From Sipunculus nudus (lineage: Eukaryota > Annelida > Sipuncula > Golfingiida > Sipunculidae), in the NCBI GenBank assembly GCA_026874595.1, contig CM049317.1:66506618-66570617 (forward strand): DNA of 64,000 bases. The letters run 5' to 3'. The notes below the pieces were generated by a model. That model searched no databases and had not been told where the DNA came from. It saw nothing but the letters and a program-made list of their open reading frames with translations. This document shows positions 25,430 through 35,170 of the stretch, piece by piece; the first letter of the stretch is position 1, and every line of letters begins with the position of its first letter. The position numbers and the translations under genes were made by a program.

Positions 25430-28400
25430 TAGGTCAAAAATTAACCAATTGTTTAAACGATAACCTTATTAAAGGCGAATTAACGTATAGCCAAATCAGG
25501 CTATTGTAACTCTTATTCCAAAACAAGGTCAATACTGTAGATTTATAAAAAGTGGAGGCCTATAATCCTTGAAACGTAGATACCAAAATTTTAAGTAGAA
25601 TATTAGTTAATCGTATAAAGCCTTTATTGTCAACTCTAATTGGACCTAATCAATATGCATTCGTACCAGGGAAATATATTTGGGAGCCAATTAGATTAAT
25701 CGCGGATGTAATGCCTTATTGTGATACCGAAAACACACCTGGCAGTTTGGAAGGCGCGGATTATACAGCCGCTTTTGATTCGGTTGACCATACCTTTACT
25801 TTCTGTTCTAAGAAGATTTGGCTTTTCTGAATGGTTTATAAAATGGGTCCGTGTGCTGCACACAAACATTGAGAGTAGTGTAGTGAATAACGGGTGCGGT
25901 ACCAAATACTTTCCTTTACAAAGGGGAACACGGCAAGGGGATCCTCTGGCTAAATATTTATTGATTATGGTTATGGAAATACTTAGTCTAATGGTTAAAT
26001 ATAATAAAAATATAGGGGCAATAATTTGGGTTGCCAAGACAGAGATAAAAATATGTTAATTTGCGGATGATTCGACATTTTTTGTTATAAACGAAAACCC
26101 TCTATTTCACTTTGAGGAAATACTTTGTAAATCTTTAAAATATTCTTCTCTAAAAATTAACTTTGAGAAATCTAATGCTTCATGGCTGGGCCAATTAAAA
26201 CAGTGATAAGAAAATATACCACTTCAATTGGAAAAATTTAACTTGAAATGCAATTAAAATTCTTGGGATTAATTTTACTTACAATAATACTATGAACCAG
26301 AAACGCAATTTTGGAAAACTTTTAACTTCCTTCACTACATGTTTAGAGAGATGGAATCGTAGATCCTTGTCCTTTTTTGGACGAATAACTGTTTTGAAAA
26401 TATTTGCCATACCATAAATTATGTATCCTTGAATGATGCAATCTCCTCCATCTTGCTTTCTAAAGGAGGTTCAAGATAAAATTAAGAGTTTGTTCTGGGA
26501 GTATAAATAGCCAATATAAAACAAACGTCATTATGGATTATAAAGATGGGGGTTTAAAGTTACCTGACATTGAACTTGTTTGGAGGTACTAAAAACTTAT
26601 ATGGGTCAACAAATCAATTAATTCATCGGATACACCGTGGAAAATTAAACCTAACAACCTAACTTTTATTTGAAAAAAGATTTTAACAGTGTAAATTTTA
26701 ATTTTGATAGAGCACGGATCCCTAAATACTTACTAACATTTTATAAAGATTGTTTAAATTTTGGGCAATCTCTATTCGCACTATACCTACTAATCGAGTT
26801 ACAATGTTGGCCCAGCCGCTCTGGAATAATTACAGTCGAACCTCTATAATGTGGGCACCCTTGGGACTGGACCAAAGTGCCCACTTTATAGAGGTGCTCA
26901 ATATATGGAGGGAATGAGTGCTGCCCCCTAGTATGATATATTGCTATAATTACTCATATTTTGAGATTACTAAATTAACTTATTAACTTCATGTTTCATC
27001 TCTCTTTATTTACTAACAAATTTTTCAGTGACAATTTATTTTTAATTTTCAAGATATTTCTTATTTTCTGTTTTTTTTTTTCATAAAAGTACGGGGAAAA
27101 AGCAGATGGTCTATAAGATAGCTGAACTCATATATATATAATATATATAATATTATATATTTATATATATTATATATATGTATGTATATATATTTATATA
27201 TAAATATATATAAACAAATATATATGTATATATGTATACATAATGTATCATAAACAGTTAGTTTTACTTCATGTACTACAGAACTGTTTCGCGAGTACAG
27301 CTGACTAGCCGGCTAGTCATGAAAACTAGTCATGTTCTGATAAAAAAAACACACAAGTGAAAAGGCAAAGACAGTGCGTCACTAATCTGAATACTATCAT
27401 CTTAAGAAAACATTCTATATCAAGTAGACGAGTAAGTAAGACACAAACATTAATCCAGTCACTGGAAATCCATTAAACATTTAAAGTGTGTGATAAACTT
27501 TGAATGAATTTGTTAAATTGTCACAATTCTTATTCTTGGTGAAAAAGTCTGTGATTTTAGATTGTTTAGAGCAAAGTGCACATTGTAGCTTTGCATTTGC
27601 TCTTAGAGAGTCCGGATTGAACACTATTTCAACCGTATGAATCGTTATGTAACAACTGTTAAATAAACTCTGCCCTTGTCTGGTGGGCATATACCTGACT
27701 ACCTGTGATGGGCAAGTGGGTCATTTAGCTGTGTCACTTTATCACAGAGTATTTATTGGGCGAATGAGCAGGGCTTCCTTCCACTCTTGATAGCCAAACA
27801 AACAAATATTTATTAATTAGCACAAGGGCATCTAGTCTTGGGTGATCTCTGACTTAGCCGGTGCAGGCATATTAATCTAATTGTATGCATGCATCCCAAG
27901 CTAAGTCTTAAGCTAAGTATAATCATTATTATGCAATGTTCACTTGTACACCTCTGAAGTTGGTTCATTTGTTTTGATTGTTATAATTAAAATTTATGAA
28001 TATTGTTATTAAATAATTAAGAATTAATATTATCTTATCACTTGGAAAGTGCTAAGAGTCGGCTTACAAAGTTACTGCAAGGAGATAGTTCAACATCGAA
28101 AATCCGTGAAGTGCCCACATTAGCTCTGGAAAACTGCCCACTTTACAGAATATAGAGGTGCCCACATTAGCTAAACATAATAAAGAGAAGAAAAAACGGG
28201 ACAGCCCAAAAGTGCTCACTTTATAGAGGTGCCCACTTTATAGAGGTGCCCACTAGGAGAGGTTCCACTGTACCTACTAACTAGACTAAGAGCTTCCTTC
28301 TATTTTAATACTATCTCTAGTCACGGATATAATTTTTTAAACGAAATTGAAGGGAATGATTATGAACTGATAAAATGGCAGGATTCAGGACTACAGCTAA

Positions 28401-29667
28401 AGGAGTACATGGATTGGACCGCTGTCTTACATTTTATACCAAGAGAGTGGCTTTAACTTTTAAATATCCTAGAACAAAAAAATTCAACTAATGTACTTGA
28501 CAAACCATGGTATTTAGAAAAGTTAAACTTCAGATCAATGTACAGTAATTGGTGAAAGGAAAAGGGATTCGCCCAACTGCACAAATACAGATACAAAAAC
28601 CAGTAGGGACGGATATAGAATGGCAGTTAGTTTATGAGAGATCTTTTAAAACCACAACTGCAACAAAAACTAGAGAGTTTTGAACGATATTTTACCATTA
28701 AAAAAACTATACAGACGGAATCTTGTTGAAAATGATAAACGTTCATATTGTTCTATGAATGCTGGAACATCAGTTCATATTTTTTTCAGAATGTGCTCAA
28801 AGTTGCTTATTGTAGAGTAAGACTTGTAGTTGGCTTATGGAATTCGATATAAAAATGCCAGAAAATAAAAAAAAATCATTAAATCATTATCATTAAGACA
28901 ACAGAGGATGATTCATAAATCATCTGCTTCTTTCATACAAAAGTATTTTTTAATAGTCGGATTCCACCAAATGAACTGTCTCTACAAAAATATTCAGCAA
29001 TAATTTGGAACGTATTGAATATAAAGTAGCGGAATAAAAAAATAAATTGGGAAAGTATCTTAAATGTGGGAGAAATGGAAGTCTTTCCTGTGGTAGTACT
29101 GTAATATTCGTATAAAAATTAATATCTGATTATTTCTAATGTACTACCTACAGATGTAGTAATTCTGATTGTTTTTTTTTGTTTTGTATGAAACGTGTAT
29201 GTATCCTTTGATGTTTGTAAACTTAATGATACGTCTTCTTAAATGTTTATATGTAATCTTGTGTGATGTATTGTTGGTATTATTATCAATAAATGTATTA
29301 AAAAAATATATCAGTAACTGCATGATATAAGAATAAAGACTATTACCATTCAGTGTACGAGTCCAAATTCTTCACTGTGTCACCGGTACTGATCTGGAAT
29401 CACATGATCGGTGACGTCACCCAATCGTTGGTGAGGCTGGATCGACGTCCCTCAAAATGCATCAGAGTAAAAGCAGGTGAGTCGCCCCATCCCTTTTCAG
29501 GTGTCTGCTGATTCCTTGTAATGAAAAAAATCCATATACAACCCAGTAAGAACTACGGTGGCCTTGTTCAATGAAAATGAAGGTAGCATCCAGTAGGAAT
29601 GACATGAATTTAAGGCTTTAGAGGCACGGGACAAATTTGTCAAACGAAACCGGCACCTTTCCCGAGT

Positions 29668-29718
<51 letters not shown>

Positions 29719-31483
29719 TATAGATATAGATATATGTGTATATATATGACGTGTATAGATGATGTATGGCTGAAGTTATTCAAAATGAGTAATAACTCCT
29801 CTGTTAATACTGGTCCAGCAAAAAGAAATGGAATCAATGTCTATCATACATTTATTATTCATATATTTTATTTCTTATTAATTTAATCCTTATTTCTTAA
29901 CAATTTGGATGGGTGGGGGGGGATGATTTCATTGACCTTCCTTCCCCACCACACATGCTAAAAGTGTGTGTGTGTGTGTGTTATATCTCTAACCCACGCA
30001 CATTGACGCCCCTGTATTAAGGACAAAAAAGAAGAAATGCGTAATTTTATTAATATACCCGCAAACCGATTATACGTGCTAATTTTCATTTTACGACCAG
30101 GTTGACTTGTTTGTTAAATATTTGTAATTCATGGCGTCTCGGACAAATGATCATTGCTTTGCGCGTGCGCGAGGAGAAGGCCAGTCTCACTTTAAAGGGG
30201 GGTTATCAGCTTTTGATCCTTAGTAACGTTAATGTCGGTACCTCTTTTGTTCATAACCGGTAAGGACTATTTTGACGTCACCAGTGTTCTCTGTAATGTC
30301 CATGTCACAAGGTTTCATGGTAAATTGTCGCTATAAAATAGGCTGAATTCTCACCAAAAGACGGACAAAAGGCATTAGGTAAGTTATTATTTTCAAAATA
30401 ATTACGCATATTTCTTTTTTCTGCCTTGCTGCACACACGTGTGGCGTTATTTGACTTGCCAACAAATTTAAGTTGACAGGGGTTGTGGAAAAGACAATAG
30501 GATTCTAGGAATAATCCTGTTGTTTACTTGTCGCTGAGTTATATGAATGAGCTCTTCAGGTATTACCTAGCTTTTAATGTGTTACCTTTGTGGCCCCAAC
30601 TGGGTAAGACCCGGGTACTTTCCCCGCGTAAAGCTCCATGCCACAGGGGCGTGAATACAGGGGTTGGGGTAAACATCTCCCCCTCTCCACCTTTTTGTCC
30701 GGGGAGACAATTTTATCATCACCCTGTTATTCAGAGAATAATCTTTATATAATGGAATGAAATATATTGATAATTAAAATTATAGACTTGTGTTCCATTT
30801 CTGAGTTTACTATGAAATATTATATATCTATACCGGGATTAAAATTTACCAAAACAGGAAACATAATACCTTTCTTTTTAAAACTTCATAGTTTATTGTA
30901 ATATATTTGGCATGTGTCTCTCATACATACCATCACACACACACACATCCTCACATACCCTCCTACACCTGCCAGTCATCCCCCCCCCGCGATGATGACA
31001 AATTGACGCAACTGCTAGGCAACGTCCTGCATTGGAACCAAAAATATCTAATGTTGTTTCATTAGTGGTGCCCTCATTTACAATGATATATTCTAAGTCA
31101 GAGTTTTTTAGCTTATACAATTTATACAAACATGGTTCTCTTCTAAAGCTTGGTTCGCCGCAAGTGCTCGAGGGTTCCCGATGCTCTATCTGGTCATGTA
31201 CAGGCATTACAATATCCCCGCAACCGGTGACGTCATGGAGGTTGACGTCAAACACGGGGGATTTCCTGCCGGATCGGGTCACCAGATGGCGCTGGCAATA
31301 AAAGTCAGGCAGACCGAATGTGGACTTTTCCAAGGCAAGTTCTCGAAGTGTGCTACTGTGAACCAGACGTTCACAAATGTCAAGTTCTCTTGCCATTGTC
31401 CGAACGTTGATGCCTGTAGTGAAATATATATTGCTGTTGAAGAAGATTTTGATCTTTGTGATATTTCTGTGTTCTGGCCTTGA
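15677..31483 (+). CDS. Secreted PLAT / F-type lectin / discoidin-like protein, nine coding exons (short form, 440 aa)
   Basis: Joining 15677-15743, 18424-18556, 18872-18977, 20294-20405, 21346-21463, 23016-23146, 23865-24062, 29354-29476 and 31149-31483 gives one uninterrupted 440-codon frame; every junction has GT donor, AG acceptor and matching phase. Residues 1-22 look like a signal peptide, 23-139 a PLAT/LH2-like beta-sandwich, 140-289 an F-type (fucolectin) domain, 289-440 a divergent second discoidin-like domain. The join of exon 7 to exon 8 produces CEMEVY, the usual end of F-type domains (CEVEVY), which strongly supports it. The product should be extracellular; PLAT domains bind lipid or protein, F-type domains bind fucose. 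The precise function is unknown. An alternative 3' end lies at 43353-46223. Weak points are the terminal acceptor (TTCTAAAG, no CAG) and the absence of transcript data. Confidence 0.72.
16438..16525. repeat. Three perfect 29 bp tandem repeats
   Basis: The unit TAACTTTAAGAAGATGTAAC + AGAGGATAT is repeated three times without mismatch in intron 1. Confidence 0.9.
17285..17632. repeat. GAGTCCAAGTC-rich repeat pair
   Basis: Two clusters (17287-17341 and 17525-17632) of permuted GAGTCC / AAGTCC hexamers flank a ~180 bp AT-rich stretch in intron 1. They may be ends of an unclassified repeat. Confidence 0.5.
18424..18556 (+). CDS. Exon 2: PLAT/LH2-like domain, first part
   Basis: The exon follows TTTTTCTCCAG and ends at GTGAGT (phase 2). 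It encodes residues 23-67, including [11 protein letters not shown], an acidic loop, the strand [10 protein letters not shown] and LPRG. This matches the opening PLAT pattern Y-x-V-x-V-x-T-G-D ... V-x-I-x-L-x-G-x-x-G-x-S. Confidence 0.72.
18872..18977 (+). CDS. Exon 3: PLAT/LH2-like domain, middle part
   Basis: The acceptor is TTGCAG. Residues include [19 protein letters not shown] and NDTWGLEQ, the PLAT signature of an LG turn followed by W-x-LE. The donor chosen, CAG|GTAGGG, gives exactly the canonical spacing between W-x-LE and the F-x-C of the next exon. A second donor six bases downstream (GGG|GTAAGA) would add Val-Gly without shifting the frame. Confidence 0.72.
20294..20405 (+). CDS. 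Exon 4: PLAT/LH2-like domain, last part
   Basis: The acceptor is CTTTTTCAG and the donor GTGAGT, phase 1. It encodes [16 protein letters not shown] followed by a Cys/His-containing tail and VTLRL. WSFDC plus EHL corresponds to the usual final PLAT segment F-x-C-x-x-W-L with the Trp replaced. Confidence 0.72.
20960..21024. repeat. (TA)n microsatellite in intron 4
   Basis: About 32 TA units with one TTA interruption. Confidence 0.95.
21346..21463 (+). CDS. Exon 5: F-type lectin domain, N-terminal part
   Basis: The acceptor is GGTACAG and the donor GTAAGC, phase 2. It encodes residues 140-179, with [13 protein letters not shown], then YPAST and FDG. This is the standard F-type opening (N-x-A-x-x-x-x-A-x-Q-S-S ... 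A-x-D-G), starting just after a CG linker. Confidence 0.78.
21608..21674. repeat. (TA)n microsatellite in intron 5
   Basis: About 33 TA units. Confidence 0.95.
23016..23146 (+). CDS. Exon 6: F-type lectin domain, central part
   Basis: The acceptor is TTTTTCAG and the donor GTAAGT, phase 1. It encodes [20 protein letters not shown] and [11 protein letters not shown]191 and R218-x-D220 match the family motif H-X26-R-x-D exactly. The CC pair that normally follows R-x-D is W-N here, and the final basic residue of the motif becomes Tyr225 in the next exon. Confidence 0.8.
23865..24062 (+). CDS. Exon 7: F-type lectin domain, C-terminal part
   Basis: The acceptor is CAATTTCAG and the donor GTAAAC, phase 1. 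It encodes FELSVG, a Cys pair bracketing a Pro/Gly loop, GRYVMFKQL and YLNICEME. This matches the last strands of F-type domains (V-x-V-G ... C ... C ... G-R-Y-V ... L-x-L-C-E-V-E-V). The final E-V-Y is completed by exon 8. Confidence 0.78.
25252..25426. repeat. Two (TA)n runs flanking a 70 bp segment
   Basis: Runs at 25252-25309 and 25380-25426 lie just upstream of the recognisable LINE start. Confidence 0.9.
25440..29312 (+). mobile_element. Degenerate LINE (reverse transcriptase remnants), split by a DNA transposon
   Basis: Fragments on the plus strand read as a non-LTR reverse transcriptase: [30 protein letters not shown] and AAFDSVDH near 25600-25790, [16 protein letters not shown] near 25920-25965, and CADDSTFF near 26060 after an in-frame stop. 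Many stops and shifts show it is dead. The style ([20 protein letters not shown]) suggests an L1/Tx1-type element. The LINE resumes after 28272 and ends near AATAAATGTATTAAAAAAA at 29289-29307. Confidence 0.75.
26833..28270. mobile_element. Non-autonomous pogo/Tigger-like DNA transposon (1438 bp)
   Basis: The left end is CAGTCGAACCTCTATAATGT and the right end is its inverted, slightly diverged copy (CAGTGGAACCTCTCCTAGTG on the minus strand). It is flanked by TA on both sides (26831-26832; 28271-28272), the target duplication of the Tc1/mariner/pogo superfamily, and CAGT...AACCTC ends are typical of pogo/Tigger. GTGGGCACCTCTATAAAG-type repeats continue inside both ends. No transposase frame was seen; the interior is TA-rich filler. 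Confidence 0.8.
29354..29476 (+). CDS. Exon 8: start of a second discoidin-like domain
   Basis: The acceptor is TACCATTCAG and the donor GTGAGT. It is a symmetrical phase 1-1 exon of 123 nt; only this frame is open, the other two hit stops. It opens with VYESK, which completes the conserved F-type ending CEMEVY, and ends with SKCIRVKA, resembling the ligand-loop Cys of discoidin-type domains. It lies about 40 bp after the 3' end of a LINE insertion. Confidence 0.65.
29676..29710. repeat. (TA)n microsatellite
   Basis: About 17 TA units, 200 bp after exon 8. Confidence 0.9.
30273..30380 (+). promoter_or_regulatory. Possible internal promoter (CRE plus TATA box)
   Basis: A perfect cAMP-response element palindrome TGACGTCA (30273-30280) lies 52 bp before CTATAAAATAGG (30331-30342), followed by CATTAG|GTAAGT with the donor GT at 30379. 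This could be an alternative promoter with a tiny first exon ahead of exon 9a. Both motifs can arise by chance and no initiator was confirmed. Confidence 0.3.
31149..31483 (+). CDS. Exon 9a: terminal exon, second discoidin-like domain
   Basis: In phase with exon 8 this exon is open for 111 codons and ends at TGA 31481-31483. It begins AWFAASARG, then LYLVMYRHY, a Cys-rich stretch with FSCHC, and ends [11 protein letters not shown]. The ending parallels the F-type terminus LNICEMEVY, so this is probably a diverged discoidin/F-type-like fold (inference). Partial copies at 35.1 and 37.8 kb keep the ending recognisable. The acceptor TTCTCTTCTAAAG is pyrimidine-rich but lacks a C before AG. An AATAAA lies at 31958-31963. 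Confidence 0.6.
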
Positions 31484-33500
31484 TGATCAGATCGACACAA
31501 AAGCCGAATTGACCATAATCTGACAAAATGCGGTTATGGTTACTCTCATCTTGACAATGAGATAGTTATGATTTTAACCACCAGATGGCGTCAGCTGTTG
31601 CTGATACTTGGTTTTTAAACTGATGCGCTCCAGAGGTAGTGGGGACGCTTAGTTCATATACTGACTGCACTCAGCAGCGGGGCAAAAACACAAAATCTGT
31701 CCACTAGGTTGTGGACACCACAAAAATGTTCTACGGATTCGCCTCTCCAATTTCGAGTGGATTTATTTTTTTTTTTTTGCAAATGAAGACCAGTCTTGGT
31801 ATTGTTGCTAATTTGTGCTGTGGTACAAATTTCCTTAAAGGCTACTTAAAGGAATGGATTGATATATTATTTTTTGTGTGATCATGTACACCATTTTAAG
31901 AACTTGAGCAAAGTTTGTATTTTCTATACAAATTAGAAAAAGTTTCTGGTCGGCAGGAATAAACATTAAATTACTGCAGTGGACGTATTTTACATGGACG
32001 TCTCGTCATCAATTTGCAAAACTTGTATAAAAGAGTCATATGTCGGAGTGACCAAGAAAAAAAATTTTTTCTCGAAAAATATGTTATCCAGTTTTTTTTT
32101 ATTAGAAAACACGTGTTATACACTTTTAAATGATAATCTGAGTTTTCTAGTGCACTTCCGATCTTAATTATACATGATTATATGATACTGTAAATATTTT
32201 ACTCGTAGGCATGTTTAGCATCACATTTAGACAAAATATGTCCAACATACGTATGAAACAAAAATGTTGATGATGGATAAGATAAACATTTCGCTTTCAC
32301 ACACCAGACCCCCATACATGTTTGTGTGACCTGATACCCAACTTTTGCAGACTTTGGTCACCGCGACACTTTATGGTGTCTGTTTCATAAATAATGAAAA
32401 AGGTTGCATGTATTCGGGCTGATATCACAGCTGCCAATTGTTTCCAAGAAATGAAATGCAAACAATGAACTGTTCACACGCCTTCTGAACAAGAACACAT
32501 GTACCAAAAACCGGACAGGCTTAATTGATTGGTCAGATTTTCAAAGCTTTTTTGGCAATGATAAACCTTTGATAAACATAAACTCATTACATCAGACATC
32601 CACACAGTACACATGTAAGCGAGTCATTAGATTGGTTATTATTTATGAAACAGACGCCAGAGAGGGTCGCCGAATCGAGGTGTGTGAAAGAAAAGCCAAC
32701 GACTTGGTAGTATGAGATGACGTTCTCTTTTTTCTATGTTCTCCGGTAATAAAAAGAAAGTTCGCTGAATAGTTTTTAATAACTGCTGTACATGTGAATT
32801 TGAATGTGTGATCCCTGCATCCTTATTATTATATGAACGTTTGTGCTTGTTTCTTTATAGTATAAAATGGATCTGATGCCGTTAGATTCCCTGATACTTT
32901 ACCTAACTGCCAGTTTCTTCTAACACACATACAGAGGCAGACTCCTGCAAGAAAACAAAATTAATAAATTGTTCACATACATCAGAAAATAAAATTTATG
33001 CCCTTGAAAGGTTTATGTTCATACGGTATAAGTTTTATTGGCCCTACTGTCGGTGCCCTCCTTGCAATGCTAAACGTTTTGTTTAAGGCAGGCATCAGAC
33101 ATGTTCCAGCAGCCATGTTGAACAGGTGTACTTGATTGGTTCAATTGCCTTCTTTATTATTCAGGAAATAGACTCCAGGTTTGCTGAATCAAGGTCTGTG
33201 AAGGCGTAGCTGCCACATATTTAGTAGTATGGAGATGATGGGTTGATGCTTCGACTTAATTAACATTCCAATAAGTAGCTGTAGAATGGATGGTCAGCTG
33301 CTCCAGTGTAGATCTTATTATTATATGTATAAATTAGTATTTTGATATTATTAATATAAGCGAGTATTTTCTGAGGTAACTCATCATATTATATCTTTAA
33401 ACTCGAAGTCTTGAAATATGAAACTTCCATTGCGTTGGCTTTTAGAAAACTTATTTCCTTCGGTGTGTGGTTATCGGCAAGAGGACAATTTGTAAATATT
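31430..33500. repeat. Segmental duplication unit 1 (paired with 35098-36900)
   Basis: From the end of exon 9a onward this block is matched in order by 35098-36900. Shared landmarks include CACCAGATGGCGTCAGC (31580; 35252), CCCCCATACATGTTTGTGTGAC (32309; 35795), a run ending AGTAGTATGAGATGACG (near 32710; 36140) and GGTGCCCTCCTTGCAATGC (33052; 36500). Divergence is moderate with many indels. Confidence 0.75.
31958..31963 (+). terminator. Candidate AATAAA for the short form
   Basis: AATAAA about 475 bp after the TGA at 31481; the first canonical hexamer after that stop. Confidence 0.35.
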
Positions 33501-34189
33501 CTTTCATAGAATATGTTAAGTTATTGCATATGTATATTTTATTCTGATTTATTCTGTTGTATAAACTAATCGTCATTAAGGGATTATATTTGTCTTAATG
33601 TACAATTTTCATTACAATGTACTATTCAGTAGTTTCATAGGAATATGCATGCCCACCGTAGTGCTATGAATTATGTAATATTATGTTCTCATGAGAACTC
33701 GGTATGTACATGAACCGTGAATGTTTTAAGCTATTCGAATTTACTCTTTGTGTAAGCTTCCGGTGCAATGTATGTATTTTGTATGAAGCTGTACACTAAT
33801 TTCTGCCTCCATTGTGACTTTATTCACACATCGTGCGGGTTAGATCTTGATTTTATAATATGGTTAATTACCCCCCTGTCTGTACAAGTGTCAGCGGCCA
33901 AAGAAACCCTAATTGAAGTGCTGCGCACTCACGTAATCACTGTAGTAATTTCACTTTGTGCATACGCTCTTATGTTCTATTGGGTCTAATTGCGCTTAGT
34001 CCTGACACGGCCCCATATTGATTAATGTTACACTTGAACATTTCTTTTAATCTATATTATAATGAGCTTCTGTACAAGATCCTGATCGGACAACTCCTTG
34101 TATTTGATAGATGTATGTATGTACCGTGATATATTAAATAAATCACGTATTGCTTTAACCCGCTGTTGTGTATTTCCTTGGGAACCTAC

Positions 34190-35095
34190 AAATTGTCCCT
34201 TCCCTCTTCACAACTGCCCCCAAGACAATTATCCGCAGAAACAGTTACCCTGATACAGTTACTCCTGGTCGACAGGTCTATTGGCCAATCAGCGAACGTG
34301 ATTGCAGGAATGAAAACAAGGTCATGTAAACACACGTGAAAGTCGGAAACCATGATGGACATTCCTGACACGTGTTCTTACGTTTAAGCATAAGCTCGAC
34401 GGACCAGTCATCATAAATATGTTCTAATACGGCCGAGCCATGTGTAAATGATTCGTATAAAAGCTTCTCCCGGTACCGTTCCTCAAAGAAATCCGTTTCA
34501 TTTCTTCTTTTCGTTATTTTAAATCACAAGACGTTGAGAAAACAGGGATGGAACAGGGCAAGACCGATTTGGCCCTGTCATATATTGATTCTTTTATTGA
34601 CACATGGAAGTTTTAGTAACATAAGTCACAAACCTATTTGATCCTATACTTCATCTGTTGATTAACATTGACCACTAACCAGTGCTAAAAAGTGTTACAT
34701 TTTAACGTCACATCACTCTTCAATATTGTCCACTTTAAACATAATGCATCAATCCTGCCCCTCAGTCTCTCGAGTCGGCACATCTTCCAGTCAAAGTGTT
34801 TATGTGTTTCAGTGTGCATGTGATGATATTCTGTGTCCAACATAGCAACCGTATCCAAGGTGGGCGAAGTTAACTCCTCCGTGCCGTCACGTCAATTATA
34901 CATCTGAGACAAAAATCCACCTGGACATATACCCCACTTTACCATTACACCCATTTACTAAACATTTTATAGCATACATTTTTTATAAGATTATTTAATA
35001 GAGAAAGCAACTTTTGTCAAAATAAGTTTGTAATAATACCGCTAATAATTAATGAATAAAGTTATCAGAGAATTGGCCAGGTGAGAGACAGGGTG
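34190..35095. repeat. Duplicated block Y (paired with 36905-37225)
   Basis: It shares with 36905-37225 a CACAACTGCC...CAGTTACC... start, ACATATACMCC, ACATTTTTTATAAGATTATTTAATAGAG and a GTTATCAGA end. Together with the exon 9a tails on its right it shows a tandem unit structure. A TATAAAAG at 34456 is isolated. A similar C-rich GTTACC...GGATAATTACCCC stretch occurs at 22300-22440. Confidence 0.55.
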
Positions 35096-35097
35096 AT

Positions 35098-35170
35098 TCA
35101 TTGCTGCTGAAGAAAATTTTGATCTTTGTGATATTTCTGTGTTCTGGACTAGGAGATCAGATTATCTGAA
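35098..35170 (+). pseudogene. Partial copy of terminal exon 9a (copy 2, tail only)
   Basis: Only the last ~16 codons of exon 9a ([10 protein letters not shown]) and the adjoining 3' UTR are duplicated here. The stop codon is altered (TGG ACT AGG). It marks the left edge of the second tandem unit. Confidence 0.65.

Noticed and set aside
25627-26059. Host gene with a reverse transcriptase domain
   Set aside because: Stops and frame changes within the domain show it is a dead LINE.
31032-31301. 89-codon plus-strand ORF from ATG 31032
   Set aside because: Out of frame with exon 8, lacks the Cys pattern conserved in the copies, and its stop falls inside exon 9a.
30893-31396. 167-codon minus-strand ORF
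   Set aside because: It is antisense to terminal exon 9a, whose plus-strand frame is supported by splicing phase and by paralogous copies.
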